Source: JASGCK01 sp031538565
GTDB taxonomy: Bacteria > Pseudomonadota > Gammaproteobacteria > Burkholderiales > Burkholderiaceae_C
DNA length: 51,919 nt
Assembly (NCBI GenBank): GCA_031538565.1
Contig: JAVKLS010000039.1
Coordinates: 1-51,919 of the forward strand
Direction: 5' to 3'
A program made the translations under genes and the position numbers. Below are positions 1-7,139 of the stretch, in pieces (position 1 is the first letter of the stretch; each line of letters starts with the position of its first letter). The notes under the pieces are model-generated. The model had not been told where the DNA came from, did not search any database, and worked only from the letters and a program-made list of their open reading frames with translations.

Positions 1-195
1 GGCTTGCAGTTGATTGAGCAAAATGCCAGTGATCAAAAAACCCGACAGCACGAAAAAAATATCCACGCCAACAAAACCGCCGTGCACCCAATTGGGAAAG
101 GCATGAAAGCCGATGACGGCAAGCACCGCGATGGCACGCAGACCATCAATGTCGGGGCGGTAGGCAGAGGTGGGGGCAATCGTGTGCGTAGTCAT
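1..195 (-). CDS. Acyltransferase 3 family membrane protein, N-terminal part only
   Basis: Reading leftward from the ATG at 195, 65 codons stay open to the window edge, so only the N-terminus is present. The translation contains YRPDIDGLRAIAVLAVIGFH followed by GGFVGVDIFFVLSGFLIT, the hallmark first two membrane segments of acyltransferase-3 (OafA/YrhL-type) proteins. These integral membrane enzymes transfer acyl groups to sugars of lipopolysaccharide, capsule or other envelope glycans; the substrate here cannot be told. Its ATG overlaps the purB stop in an ATGA arrangement, so translation is probably coupled to purB. Many family members carry a C-terminal SGNH domain, which would lie outside the window. 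Confidence 0.88.
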   Translation of the reverse strand, partial: MTTHTIAPTSAYRPDIDGLRAIAVLAVIGFHAFPNWVHGGFVGVDIFFVLSGFLITGILLNQLQA

Positions 196-1595
196 AGAGC
201 CACCTGCCGCGCCAGCTCCGCCGCTTTGCCAATGTAGCCCGCAGGCGTAAGCGCAAGCAGGCGCGCTTTGTCCGCCGCAGGAATGTCCAGCGCTGCAATT
301 AGTTTTTGCAAATCGGCTGCCAGCACCGTTTTGCCGCGTGTGGCTTCTTTTAATTGTTCGTAGGCGTTTTGCACGCCGTACCTTCGCATTACCGTTTGGA
401 TGGGCTCTGCCAGCACCTCCCAGGCAGCATCTAAATCGGCAGCAAGGGCTTGCTCGTTAATCTCTAATTTGCCCAACCCCGTGAGCAAAGATTCATACGC
501 CAATAGTGCGTAGCCAAATCCTACGCCGATATTGCGTAGCACGGTGGAGTCGGTTAGATCGCGCTGCCAGCGCGAAGTAGGTAATTTGTTTGCCATGTGA
601 CTTAGCATGGCGTTGGCAAGTCCAAGATTGCCCTCGGCGTTTTCAAAGTCGATGGGGTTGACTTTGTGCGGCATGGTCGATGAGCCAATTTCACCCGCTT
701 TGAGTCGCTGCTTGAAATAGCCTAGGCTGACGTAGCCCCAAATATCGCGGCACAGATCAATCAAGATGGTATTGCTACGCATGAGGGCATGGAACAGCGC
801 AGCCATGTAGTCATGCGGTTCAATTTGTGTGCTGTAGTCTTGGAAGGTAAGTCCCAATCCCTGCGGCGCGGGCATTTCAACAACGCGTCGAGCAAACGCG
901 ACCCAATCCAAGTCGGGGAAGGCGGCAAGATGAGCGTTGTAATTTCCAACTGCGCCATTCATTTTTCCGAGCAATTGAACACTCTGAATATCCAGCAGCG
1001 CACGGCGCAGACGCACAGCCACATTGGCAAACTCTTTGCCCACCGTGGTCGGTGTGGCCGTTTGTCCGTGCGTGCGTGAGAGCATGGACACATCGGCATA
1101 ACGCTGACTCATGTCCACCAAAGTTTGCAGCAACGTCTGCAGCTTGGGGGTCAGCACCGCATCGCGCGTGGCCTTGATTTGCAAAGCGTGACTGGTGTTG
1201 TTGATGTCTTCGCTGGTGCAAGCAAAGTGAACAAAATGCGCGTGCGCTTTAAGCTCGGGGAAATGCGTCGCTTTGGCAAACTGTTCAACAATCCAATACT
1301 CTACGGCTTTCACGTCGTGATTCGTCACGCGCTCTATGGCTTTGATGGCGGCGGCATCTTCAACAGAAAATTGGTCTATTAAAGTTTTTAAATATTCGCG
1401 AGCCTCTGTGTCCAGCGGCTTGAACTGATTAAATCCCGCATCGGATAACGAGGCAAACCACGTCAACTCCACTTGCACGCGGCGGTGCATATAGCCGTAC
1501 TCGGATAACAAAGGAGCAAGTGGCGCAACTTTGGTGCGGTAACGACCATCAAGCGGCGAGAGGGCAAGCAGTGGGGAGTTGGAATTGTCAAGCAT
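192..1595 (-). CDS. purB: Adenylosuccinate lyase
   Basis: 467 residues, close to the roughly 456 of E. coli PurB and collinear with it. It cleaves SAICAR to AICAR and adenylosuccinate to AMP in cytosolic purine synthesis. The family signature SSTMPHKVNP lies near residues 305-314 in the flexible catalytic loop, and SRTHGQ near 173-178 carries a conserved active-site histidine. TNHDVKAVEY near 91-100 and FACTSEDINN near 124-133 are also characteristic of the bacterial enzyme. The ATG at 1595 gives MLDNSNSPLLALSPLDGRY, whose LSPLDGRY aligns with the E. coli N-terminus. It is divergent from the glutathione transferase gene across 39 bases and shares ATGA with the downstream acyltransferase gene. 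Confidence 0.97.
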   Translation of the reverse strand: MLDNSNSPLLALSPLDGRYRTKVAPLAPLLSEYGYMHRRVQVELTWFASLSDAGFNQFKPLDTEAREYLKTLIDQFSVEDAAAIKAIERVTNHDVKAVEYWIVEQFAKATHFPELKAHAHFVHFACTSEDINNTSHALQIKATRDAVLTPKLQTLLQTLVDMSQRYADVSMLSRTHGQTATPTTVGKEFANVAVRLRRALLDIQSVQLLGKMNGAVGNYNAHLAAFPDLDWVAFARRVVEMPAPQGLGLTFQDYSTQIEPHDYMAALFHALMRSNTILIDLCRDIWGYVSLGYFKQRLKAGEIGSSTMPHKVNPIDFENAEGNLGLANAMLSHMANKLPTSRWQRDLTDSTVLRNIGVGFGYALLAYESLLTGLGKLEINEQALAADLDAAWEVLAEPIQTVMRRYGVQNAYEQLKEATRGKTVLAADLQKLIAALDIPAADKARLLALTPAGYIGKAAELARQVAL

Positions 1596-1634
1596 GCCTG
1601 CATTTTATGTGACGACATTCGTTAGAATGAACGC

Positions 1635-2249
1635 ATGAAATTAATTGGAAACACTACTAGCCCCTACGACCGCAAAGTGCGCGTTGTTCTTGCGGAAAAA
1701 AAACTGGACTACCAGTACAGCAAAGAAAATCCTTGGTTGCCCGATAGCGTCGTTGGTGCGTCCAATCCGCTGGGTAAAGTGCCTTGCTTGGTGTTAGAGG
1801 GCGGAGAGGCAATTTTTGATTCGCGCGTCATTGTGGAATACATCGATACGCTCTCCCCTGTCGGCAAACTTATCCCGCCCAATGGCCGCGAACGCGCCGA
1901 AGTCAAAACATGGGAGGCCTTAGCCGACGGTGTGTTGGATGCTGCAATCATGGTTAGGCTTGAGAAAACATGGACAGATCGTTTGCCCGAGCAGCGCTCG
2001 CAAGCTTGGATAGATAGGCACCTTGGCAAAATAGCATCAGGCTTGCAAGCCATGAGCAATGGGCTTGGAGATAAACCCTTTTGCGGCAATGCACACATGA
2101 ATCTTGCCGATATTGCCGTGGGTTGCACGCTAGGTTATTTAAGCTTTCGATTTCCACACATCGACTGGCGCGGCGCGCATCCTAATCTTGCCAAGCTGTT
2201 TGACAAACTCTCGCAGCGGCAAAGTTTTATCGACACCGTGCCTGCTTAA
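1635..2249 (+). CDS. Glutathione S-transferase, YibF-like
   Basis: 204 residues. It begins MKLIGNTTSPYDRKVRVVLA, the thioredoxin-fold N-terminal domain, with a serine (TSPY) in the position where bacterial transferases carry the residue that activates glutathione. NPLGKVPCL near 44-52 holds the cis-proline of the glutathione site and FDSRVIVEYID follows. The all-helical C-terminal domain (about 90-204) includes LADIAVGCTLGYLSFR. Overall similarity is to E. coli YibF, a transferase of unsettled physiological substrate. It converges on gshB, which makes the co-substrate, with a 14-base gap; that proximity fits a shared thiol role but is not proof. Confidence 0.85.
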   Translation: MKLIGNTTSPYDRKVRVVLAEKKLDYQYSKENPWLPDSVVGASNPLGKVPCLVLEGGEAIFDSRVIVEYIDTLSPVGKLIPPNGRERAEVKTWEALADGVLDAAIMVRLEKTWTDRLPEQRSQAWIDRHLGKIASGLQAMSNGLGDKPFCGNAHMNLADIAVGCTLGYLSFRFPHIDWRGAHPNLAKLFDKLSQRQSFIDTVPA

Positions 2250-2263
2250 AAATAAATGATGTA

Positions 2264-3208
2264 TCAGGCTGCCGCAGTTTCCACGGCAGCCATAAACACC
2301 GCAGCGACATCAAAACCCGTTTGCTCAAAAATTTCTTGAAAGCACGTAGGACTGGTCACGTTGACTTCGGTCAGTTTGTCACCAATCACATCCAGTCCAA
2401 CCAAGAGCAAGCCTCGACTTGCCAGCGTTGCCCCCAGTTCAGTTGCAATGTGCAAATCGCTGTGCGCGAGTTTTTGCGCCACACCTATGCCGCCCGCCGC
2501 CAAATTGCCGCGCACTTCGCCGCCTTGCGGAATGCGTGCCAGCGCATAAGGGACAGGCTTGCCTGCAATCAACAAAATGCGCTTATCGCCTTCTAAGATG
2601 GCAGGCAAATAGCGCTGCACCATGATGGTTTGCGTGCCGTTTTGCGTGAGTGTTTCAATGATCGCGCCTAAGTTGAGTGCATCGCTGCGTACCCGAAAAA
2701 TGCCTGCGCCGCCCATGCCATCAAGCGGTTTAAAAATCACGTCTTGATGCTCGGTATGAAAGGCTTTGAGGCGAGCCATGTCACGCGTCACTAAAGTAGG
2801 CGCAGCAAGATGCGCAAACTCCATCAGTGCCAGTTTTTCAGGATGCTCACGCAAGGCGCGTGGATGATTAAAAACTTTTGCACCTTCGCGCATGGCTTGC
2901 TCTAACAAGTGCGTCGCATAAAAGTATTCGGAGTCAAAAGGCGGGTCTTTCCGCATGATGACTGCGTTAAACGCTTTAAGCGCCGTGGTCTGCACAGGTG
3001 TGGCGCTGTACCACGCAGCGGTCTCGCCCGTGAGCTGAATGACTTGCGTATCCGCCACCACGCCCGTGCTTTGCGTCCAGCGCATTTGCCACAGCTCGCA
3101 ACTTGACACCGTATGCCCGCGCCGCGCCGCGTCGCGCATCATGGCAAAGGTCGTATCTTTGTAGGTTTTGAAACTATCCAGCGGATCAGCAATGAAGAGG
3201 ATGTGCAT
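2264..3208 (-). CDS. gshB: Glutathione synthetase
   Basis: 314 residues, the usual GshB length. It ligates gamma-glutamylcysteine and glycine with ATP, the last step of glutathione synthesis in the cytosol. The N-terminal domain shows MHILFIADPLDSFKTYKDTT and VIMRKDPPFDSEY, both typical of bacterial GshB. The ATP-grasp domain shows VIFKPLDGMGGAGIFRV (glycine-rich loop), then MVQRYLPAI and a C-terminal DVIGDKLTEVNVTSPTC where metal and glycine-site residues lie. It follows kup by only 14 bases on the same strand, so it may be transcribed with kup. Confidence 0.95.
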   Translation of the reverse strand: MHILFIADPLDSFKTYKDTTFAMMRDAARRGHTVSSCELWQMRWTQSTGVVADTQVIQLTGETAAWYSATPVQTTALKAFNAVIMRKDPPFDSEYFYATHLLEQAMREGAKVFNHPRALREHPEKLALMEFAHLAAPTLVTRDMARLKAFHTEHQDVIFKPLDGMGGAGIFRVRSDALNLGAIIETLTQNGTQTIMVQRYLPAILEGDKRILLIAGKPVPYALARIPQGGEVRGNLAAGGIGVAQKLAHSDLHIATELGATLASRGLLLVGLDVIGDKLTEVNVTSPTCFQEIFEQTGFDVAAVFMAAVETAAA

Positions 3209-3222
3209 AAAAGCCAGCTCGT

Positions 3223-5091
3223 CTAAATCTCAACCTTGCTACCCAGCTCCACCACCGCATTGCTGGGAAGATACAAGAAGTCGGCTGCGTCGCTGGCGTT
3301 GTGGTGCATTTGGGCAAATAATTTTTCGCGCCACGGGGCCATGCCCCCGTTTGGCGTGGAAACCACGCTGTTACGCGACAAAAAGTAACTGGTGGTCATG
3401 GGGTCTATTTCAAAACCTAAACCTTTTAGCCCCGCAAGCGCAACGGGAACATCGGGGTCATTTTTAAATCCAAGGCGGATCAGCACTTGCCAGCAGTGAT
3501 TGCCAAGAGACTCCACTTTCAGTCGATCCTCCATTTTGACCCACGGCACTTCGCGACTATCCACCGATACAAATAAATTGTGTGCGTGCAGTACCTTGTT
3601 GTGCTTGAGGTTATGCAGCAGCGCATTCGGTGTGCTATTGATGTCGTCAGTTAAAAATACTGCCGTGCCATCCACGCGAACAGGCGGACTCACAAACACC
3701 GCAGCCAAAAAATCTTTCAAAGAAAATGAATCTGCCCGCTCCGCCCCTGCTACCAATTCGAAGCCGCGTTGCCAAGTCATCATTAACGTAAAAATAGCAC
3801 CGCCCATCAGCAGCGGGAACCAGCCGCCATCGCTAATTTTGAGTAGGTTGGATGCTAAAAAAACTGCATCAATCGCGAAGAATCCGCCCGTGGCCACCAC
3901 GCACAGAAGCAGTGGATATTTCCATGCATAGCGAATCACAAAGAAGGTGAGGCAGGTGGTAATAAGCATATTGATGCACACAGCAATGCCGTAAGCTGCA
4001 CCTAGTGCCTCGGAGTTTTTAAACATGACTACGGTTACCACCACCAGCGCAAACAAACTCCAGTTCACGGCGGGCATATAAATTTGCCCCGTCTCTTTAA
4101 TGCTGGTGTGGGTGATGCGCATACGCGGCAAAAAACCCATTTGAATGACTTGCTTGGTAATGCTAAATGCACCAGAAATCAAGGCTTGCGAGGCAATCAC
4201 CGTGGCCGCCGCCGCCAGCAAAATCAAAGGAATCAATGCCCACTGGGGGGCCATCAAATAAAACGGATTTTTTAACGCCTCTGGACGCGTCAGCAGCAGC
4301 GCACCTTGGCCAAAGTAATTGAGCACCAGCGCCGGCATGACCACGCCAAACCACGCAAGGCGGATGGGACTTTTGCCAAAATGCCCCATGTCGGCGTACA
4401 GCGCTTCCGCACCCGTTACGCACAGCACCACCGCCCCCAAAATAATGAAGGCGATATGCGGATTACCCAGCATAAAACGCAGCGCGTGATGGGGCAAAAC
4501 GGCCCACAAAACGTGCGGATTGTTCGCAATTTGCACGATACCCATTAACGCAATAACACCAAACCACACCAAGGTAATAGGTCCAAAAAATTTACCAATG
4601 CGCGCCGTGCCACGTTTTTGCATCCAAAAAATCCAGAGCAAAATTAGCAGCGTCATCGGAATCACCATGGGCTTAAAGTGCGGCGAAATGACATCCAAAC
4701 CCTCCATGGCCGAGAGCACAGAAATTGCAGGCGTGATGACGCCATCGCCATAAAACAAGGCTGCACCAAAAATGCCGACGATGACAACTTTCTTGCGCAA
4801 CTGCGGTCTATTCTTGACCGCAGCCAACGCCAGCGCCAGCATGGCAACCAAACCGCCCTCGCCGTGGTTGTCGGCGCGCAGCACCAACCCCACGTATTTA
4901 ACCGATACGACAAGGGTGAGCGTCCAAAAGAAAATAGACAAAATGCCCAAGATATTGGCTTCGTTCAAAGGGACATGACCCGTTTCAAAAACTTGCTTCA
5001 GCGCATACAACACTGAGGTGCCGATGTCGCCATAGACGACACCCAGAGCCCCCAAAGTGAGGGCACTCATAGACGATTTTGAAGTTTGCAC
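3223..5091 (-). CDS. kup: Low-affinity potassium uptake protein Kup
   Basis: 622 residues from a GTG start, or 615 from the ATG at 5070 (MSALTLGALGVVYGDIG); neither has a convincing Shine-Dalgarno, so the start is open. Kup is a proton-coupled potassium symporter of the inner membrane. The sequence carries the diagnostic GVVYGDIGTSVLYAL near the N-terminus, FYGDGVITPAISVLSAMEGL, GAEALYADMGHFGKSPIRLAW and NYFGQGALLL. About twelve hydrophobic segments occupy the first 430 residues, followed by a cytosolic C-terminal domain ending in VVELGSKVEI, nearly identical to the E. coli Kup end. gshB lies 14 bases downstream. Confidence 0.95.
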   Translation of the reverse strand: MQTSKSSMSALTLGALGVVYGDIGTSVLYALKQVFETGHVPLNEANILGILSIFFWTLTLVVSVKYVGLVLRADNHGEGGLVAMLALALAAVKNRPQLRKKVVIVGIFGAALFYGDGVITPAISVLSAMEGLDVISPHFKPMVIPMTLLILLWIFWMQKRGTARIGKFFGPITLVWFGVIALMGIVQIANNPHVLWAVLPHHALRFMLGNPHIAFIILGAVVLCVTGAEALYADMGHFGKSPIRLAWFGVVMPALVLNYFGQGALLLTRPEALKNPFYLMAPQWALIPLILLAAAATVIASQALISGAFSITKQVIQMGFLPRMRITHTSIKETGQIYMPAVNWSLFALVVVTVVMFKNSEALGAAYGIAVCINMLITTCLTFFVIRYAWKYPLLLCVVATGGFFAIDAVFLASNLLKISDGGWFPLLMGGAIFTLMMTWQRGFELVAGAERADSFSLKDFLAAVFVSPPVRVDGTAVFLTDDINSTPNALLHNLKHNKVLHAHNLFVSVDSREVPWVKMEDRLKVESLGNHCWQVLIRLGFKNDPDVPVALAGLKGLGFEIDPMTTSYFLSRNSVVSTPNGGMAPWREKLFAQMHHNASDAADFLYLPSNAVVELGSKVEI

Positions 5092-5131
5092 GATAAGCGA
5101 AGGGGAAATGGAAGATGGGCTATTTTGCTAC

Positions 5132-5166
5132 TAAATATGCTGCAATGCTGCGTTGCAGCATATTTA
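5132..5166. repeat. Perfect 14-bp inverted repeat between SDR gene and kup
   Basis: Arms TAAATATGCTGCAA (5132-5145) and TTGCAGCATATTTA (5153-5166) are exact reverse complements, separated by the 7-base loop TGCTGCG. The right arm ends directly at the SDR stop codon at 5167-5169. In the leftward SDR transcript there is no sign that the hairpin lies downstream: it sits after the SDR stop as read on the plus strand but before the kup start, that is, in the kup upstream region as read leftward and beyond the SDR 3' end. No T-run follows the stem, so a classical intrinsic terminator is doubtful. It may be an RNA hairpin stabilising the SDR message, or a protein-binding site near the kup promoter. 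Confidence 0.6.
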
Positions 5167-5934
5167 TTAGCCGCGCCCTACCAGTGGCATCTTGGTTGCC
5201 ATAATGGTCATAAAAAGCACGTTTGTCTCTAGCGGCAAGTTGGCAATGTTGACGACCGCGTCTGCCACATGATTGACGTCCATGCGGTCTTCAACCACCA
5301 TGTCGCCGCGCGGTTGAATCACGCCTGCTGTCATGCGTGTGGTCATGTCGGTTGCAGCGTTGCCAATGTCGATTTGACTGCACGCAATGTTGTGAGAACG
5401 TCCATCGAGTGCAATTGATTTAGTCAACCCCGTAATGGCGTGCTTGGTGCTGGTGTAGGGCGCAGACATTGGACGCGGTGCGTGAGCTGAAATCGAACCG
5501 TTATTGATAATGCGTCCGCCCATTGGCGTTTGCTTTTTCATCAAGCGCATCGCGCCCTGTGCGCACAAAAATGAACCCGTCAGGTTGATGCCAACAACAG
5601 CCGACCACTGATCAAAGGTAATTTCATCCATCGGGATAGTGGGAGCACCCATGCCTGCGTTATTAAAAATCACGTCGATGCGGCCATAAGTGGATTCGAT
5701 TTTGGCAAACAGCGCATTCACGGAATCGGGGTTACTAGCGTCCGTGGGTACAACCAAGGTGCGATTGGCGCTTATTTGGGCGGCCATATCTGCCGTGGCT
5801 TGCAGCGAGTCTGCCGTGCGCCCTGCCAACACCACGGTGTAAGCCGCACGCACCAAAGCGAGCGCAGTAGCCCGACCAATGCCTGTGCCTGCGCCCGTAA
5901 CCAGGGCAATTTTTTGTTGCGTTTGTGTTGTCAT
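5167..5934 (-). CDS. SDR family oxidoreductase
   Basis: 255 residues, a classical short-chain dehydrogenase/reductase. The NAD(P)-binding TGAGTGIG lies at residues 13-20, NNAG at 91-94, and the catalytic Ser (147 or 149), Tyr160 and Lys164 in the YTSTK motif are all present. The substrate is not evident. An aspartate is absent after the second strand, where AGRTADS is seen instead, which leans toward NADP(H). It shares ATGA with the preceding FAD monooxygenase gene, so the two are translationally coupled and probably act on one aromatic or hydroxylated compound. The length and the whole Rossmann fold are intact. Confidence 0.88.
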   Translation of the reverse strand: MTTQTQQKIALVTGAGTGIGRATALALVRAAYTVVLAGRTADSLQATADMAAQISANRTLVVPTDASNPDSVNALFAKIESTYGRIDVIFNNAGMGAPTIPMDEITFDQWSAVVGINLTGSFLCAQGAMRLMKKQTPMGGRIINNGSISAHAPRPMSAPYTSTKHAITGLTKSIALDGRSHNIACSQIDIGNAATDMTTRMTAGVIQPRGDMVVEDRMDVNHVADAVVNIANLPLETNVLFMTIMATKMPLVGRG

Positions 5935-7046
5935 TTTGAAGTCCTTATGTGATTGGTCGTAATGGGGGTGTTTGAGTAATCATAGAGCCAGCGCATCGCT
6001 GTCACTTTTTTGCCTGCCGTTTGCAAGACGAAATTGCGCAGCACTTGACTGGCGTGAACGGCGTGGCCCTGCAATTGAGAGCGCATCTGTACGTGTGCAT
6101 TGCGTCTCCACCGCATCTGGGCATAGTGAAGCAAAGCCTTATGGATAAAAGATGACGAAGTACCTGGCAAATCCGCACAGGCAAACCCAAGCGCCTGTGC
6201 GTCTTCAATTGCCATTGCAGCGCCTTGCGCCAAATACGGATACATAGAATGCGCCGCATCGCCTAGCAACGCCACATTGCCTTGCACATACGCTTTGGCG
6301 CAAAGCAAGGGCGGGCGTATCAGCAAAGGCCACTGCGTAAATCCGCCATTTGCCTTTATCGCCTCGATCAATGTGCGCAACTGCGACGACATCGGGGGGC
6401 GCACACATGGCGCTTTGGCTTGCACCATCACCACATTCATCTGCGTGTTATTGACGGGATATACCACCACATGATGCGCCTGGCCCATCCACACTTGCAC
6501 GGATTGCGAGCGCAGCGCCATGGGAAGCTGTGCCATATCAATCATGGCGCGGTGTGCGATATATCCCGAGTGCACAGGAGCGCCCGCGCACCAACGGCTG
6601 TGCACACCATCGCAGGCAAGCAGCGCGTCTGCCTGCGCGGCGTGCGACGCATCCACCACCTGCCCCAGCAATACCGCTCCGCCCGCATCCTGGGCGGCTT
6701 GCAACAACACGGACTGCAAATCGGCACGGCGAATCGTGACGTGCGGAGCGCCATAGCGCGCGCAAGCGTCGTTGGCATCATTTAGCGGACGTGCAGTCAA
6801 GATTCGGTCGTTACGCGCATCGCGCAGCTGCAGCTGCGCGGGCTGATATCCTTTTTGCAAAATAGCATCGTCCAAGCGCCAGCTTTGCAAAATACGCATG
6901 GCGTTGGGGCCAAGTTGAATGCCTGCACCGACTTCGGATAGCTCGGGGGCTTGCTCAAGCACGCGGACGCTGTGCCCCAATCGTCCAAGTGCAATGGCTG
7001 ATGACAAACCTGCAATGCCTGCCCCTGCGATTAAAAATTGAGCCAT
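5931..7046 (-). CDS. FAD-dependent aromatic-ring monooxygenase (salicylate/3-hydroxybenzoate hydroxylase-like)
   Basis: 371 residues of the group A flavoprotein hydroxylase family. All three FAD/NAD(P)H fingerprints are present: GAGIAG at residues 8-13, the DG motif in ACDGVHSRW around 144-152, and the GD motif in LLGDAAHSMYPYLAQGAAM around 261-278. Such enzymes use NAD(P)H and oxygen to hydroxylate aromatic acids or related rings; the close relatives include salicylate, 3-hydroxybenzoate and 6-hydroxynicotinate hydroxylases, and the exact substrate is not readable here. It is the first gene of a two-gene operon with the SDR gene (4-base overlap) and lies 18 bases beyond the 3' end of tRNA-Arg. 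Confidence 0.85.
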   Translation of the reverse strand: MAQFLIAGAGIAGLSSAIALGRLGHSVRVLEQAPELSEVGAGIQLGPNAMRILQSWRLDDAILQKGYQPAQLQLRDARNDRILTARPLNDANDACARYGAPHVTIRRADLQSVLLQAAQDAGGAVLLGQVVDASHAAQADALLACDGVHSRWCAGAPVHSGYIAHRAMIDMAQLPMALRSQSVQVWMGQAHHVVVYPVNNTQMNVVMVQAKAPCVRPPMSSQLRTLIEAIKANGGFTQWPLLIRPPLLCAKAYVQGNVALLGDAAHSMYPYLAQGAAMAIEDAQALGFACADLPGTSSSFIHKALLHYAQMRWRRNAHVQMRSQLQGHAVHASQVLRNFVLQTAGKKVTAMRWLYDYSNTPITTNHIRTSK

Positions 7047-7064
7047 GCGCTGGTAAAAATAAAG

Positions 7065-7139
7065 TGGTGCCCGCGACAGGAATCGAACCTGTATGCCGCC
7101 CTTAGGAGGGGCGAATCTTATCCATTAGATGACGCGGAC
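7065..7139 (-). tRNA. tRNA-Arg (anticodon CCU)
   Basis: A complete 75-base cloverleaf is readable on the minus strand. Acceptor arms are GTCCGCG and CGCGGGC (one U-G pair), the D stem is ATCT/AGAT, and the anticodon stem CGCCC/GGGCG encloses the loop CTCCTAA with CCT at the anticodon. The T stem ACAGG/CCTGT has the loop TTCGATT. The discriminator is A and the CCA end is encoded. It resembles E. coli argW. The first 15 bases are also the last four codons and stop codon of chpA, which is transcribed in the same direction, so tRNA processing would cut the chpA message if they are cotranscribed. Confidence 0.97.
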
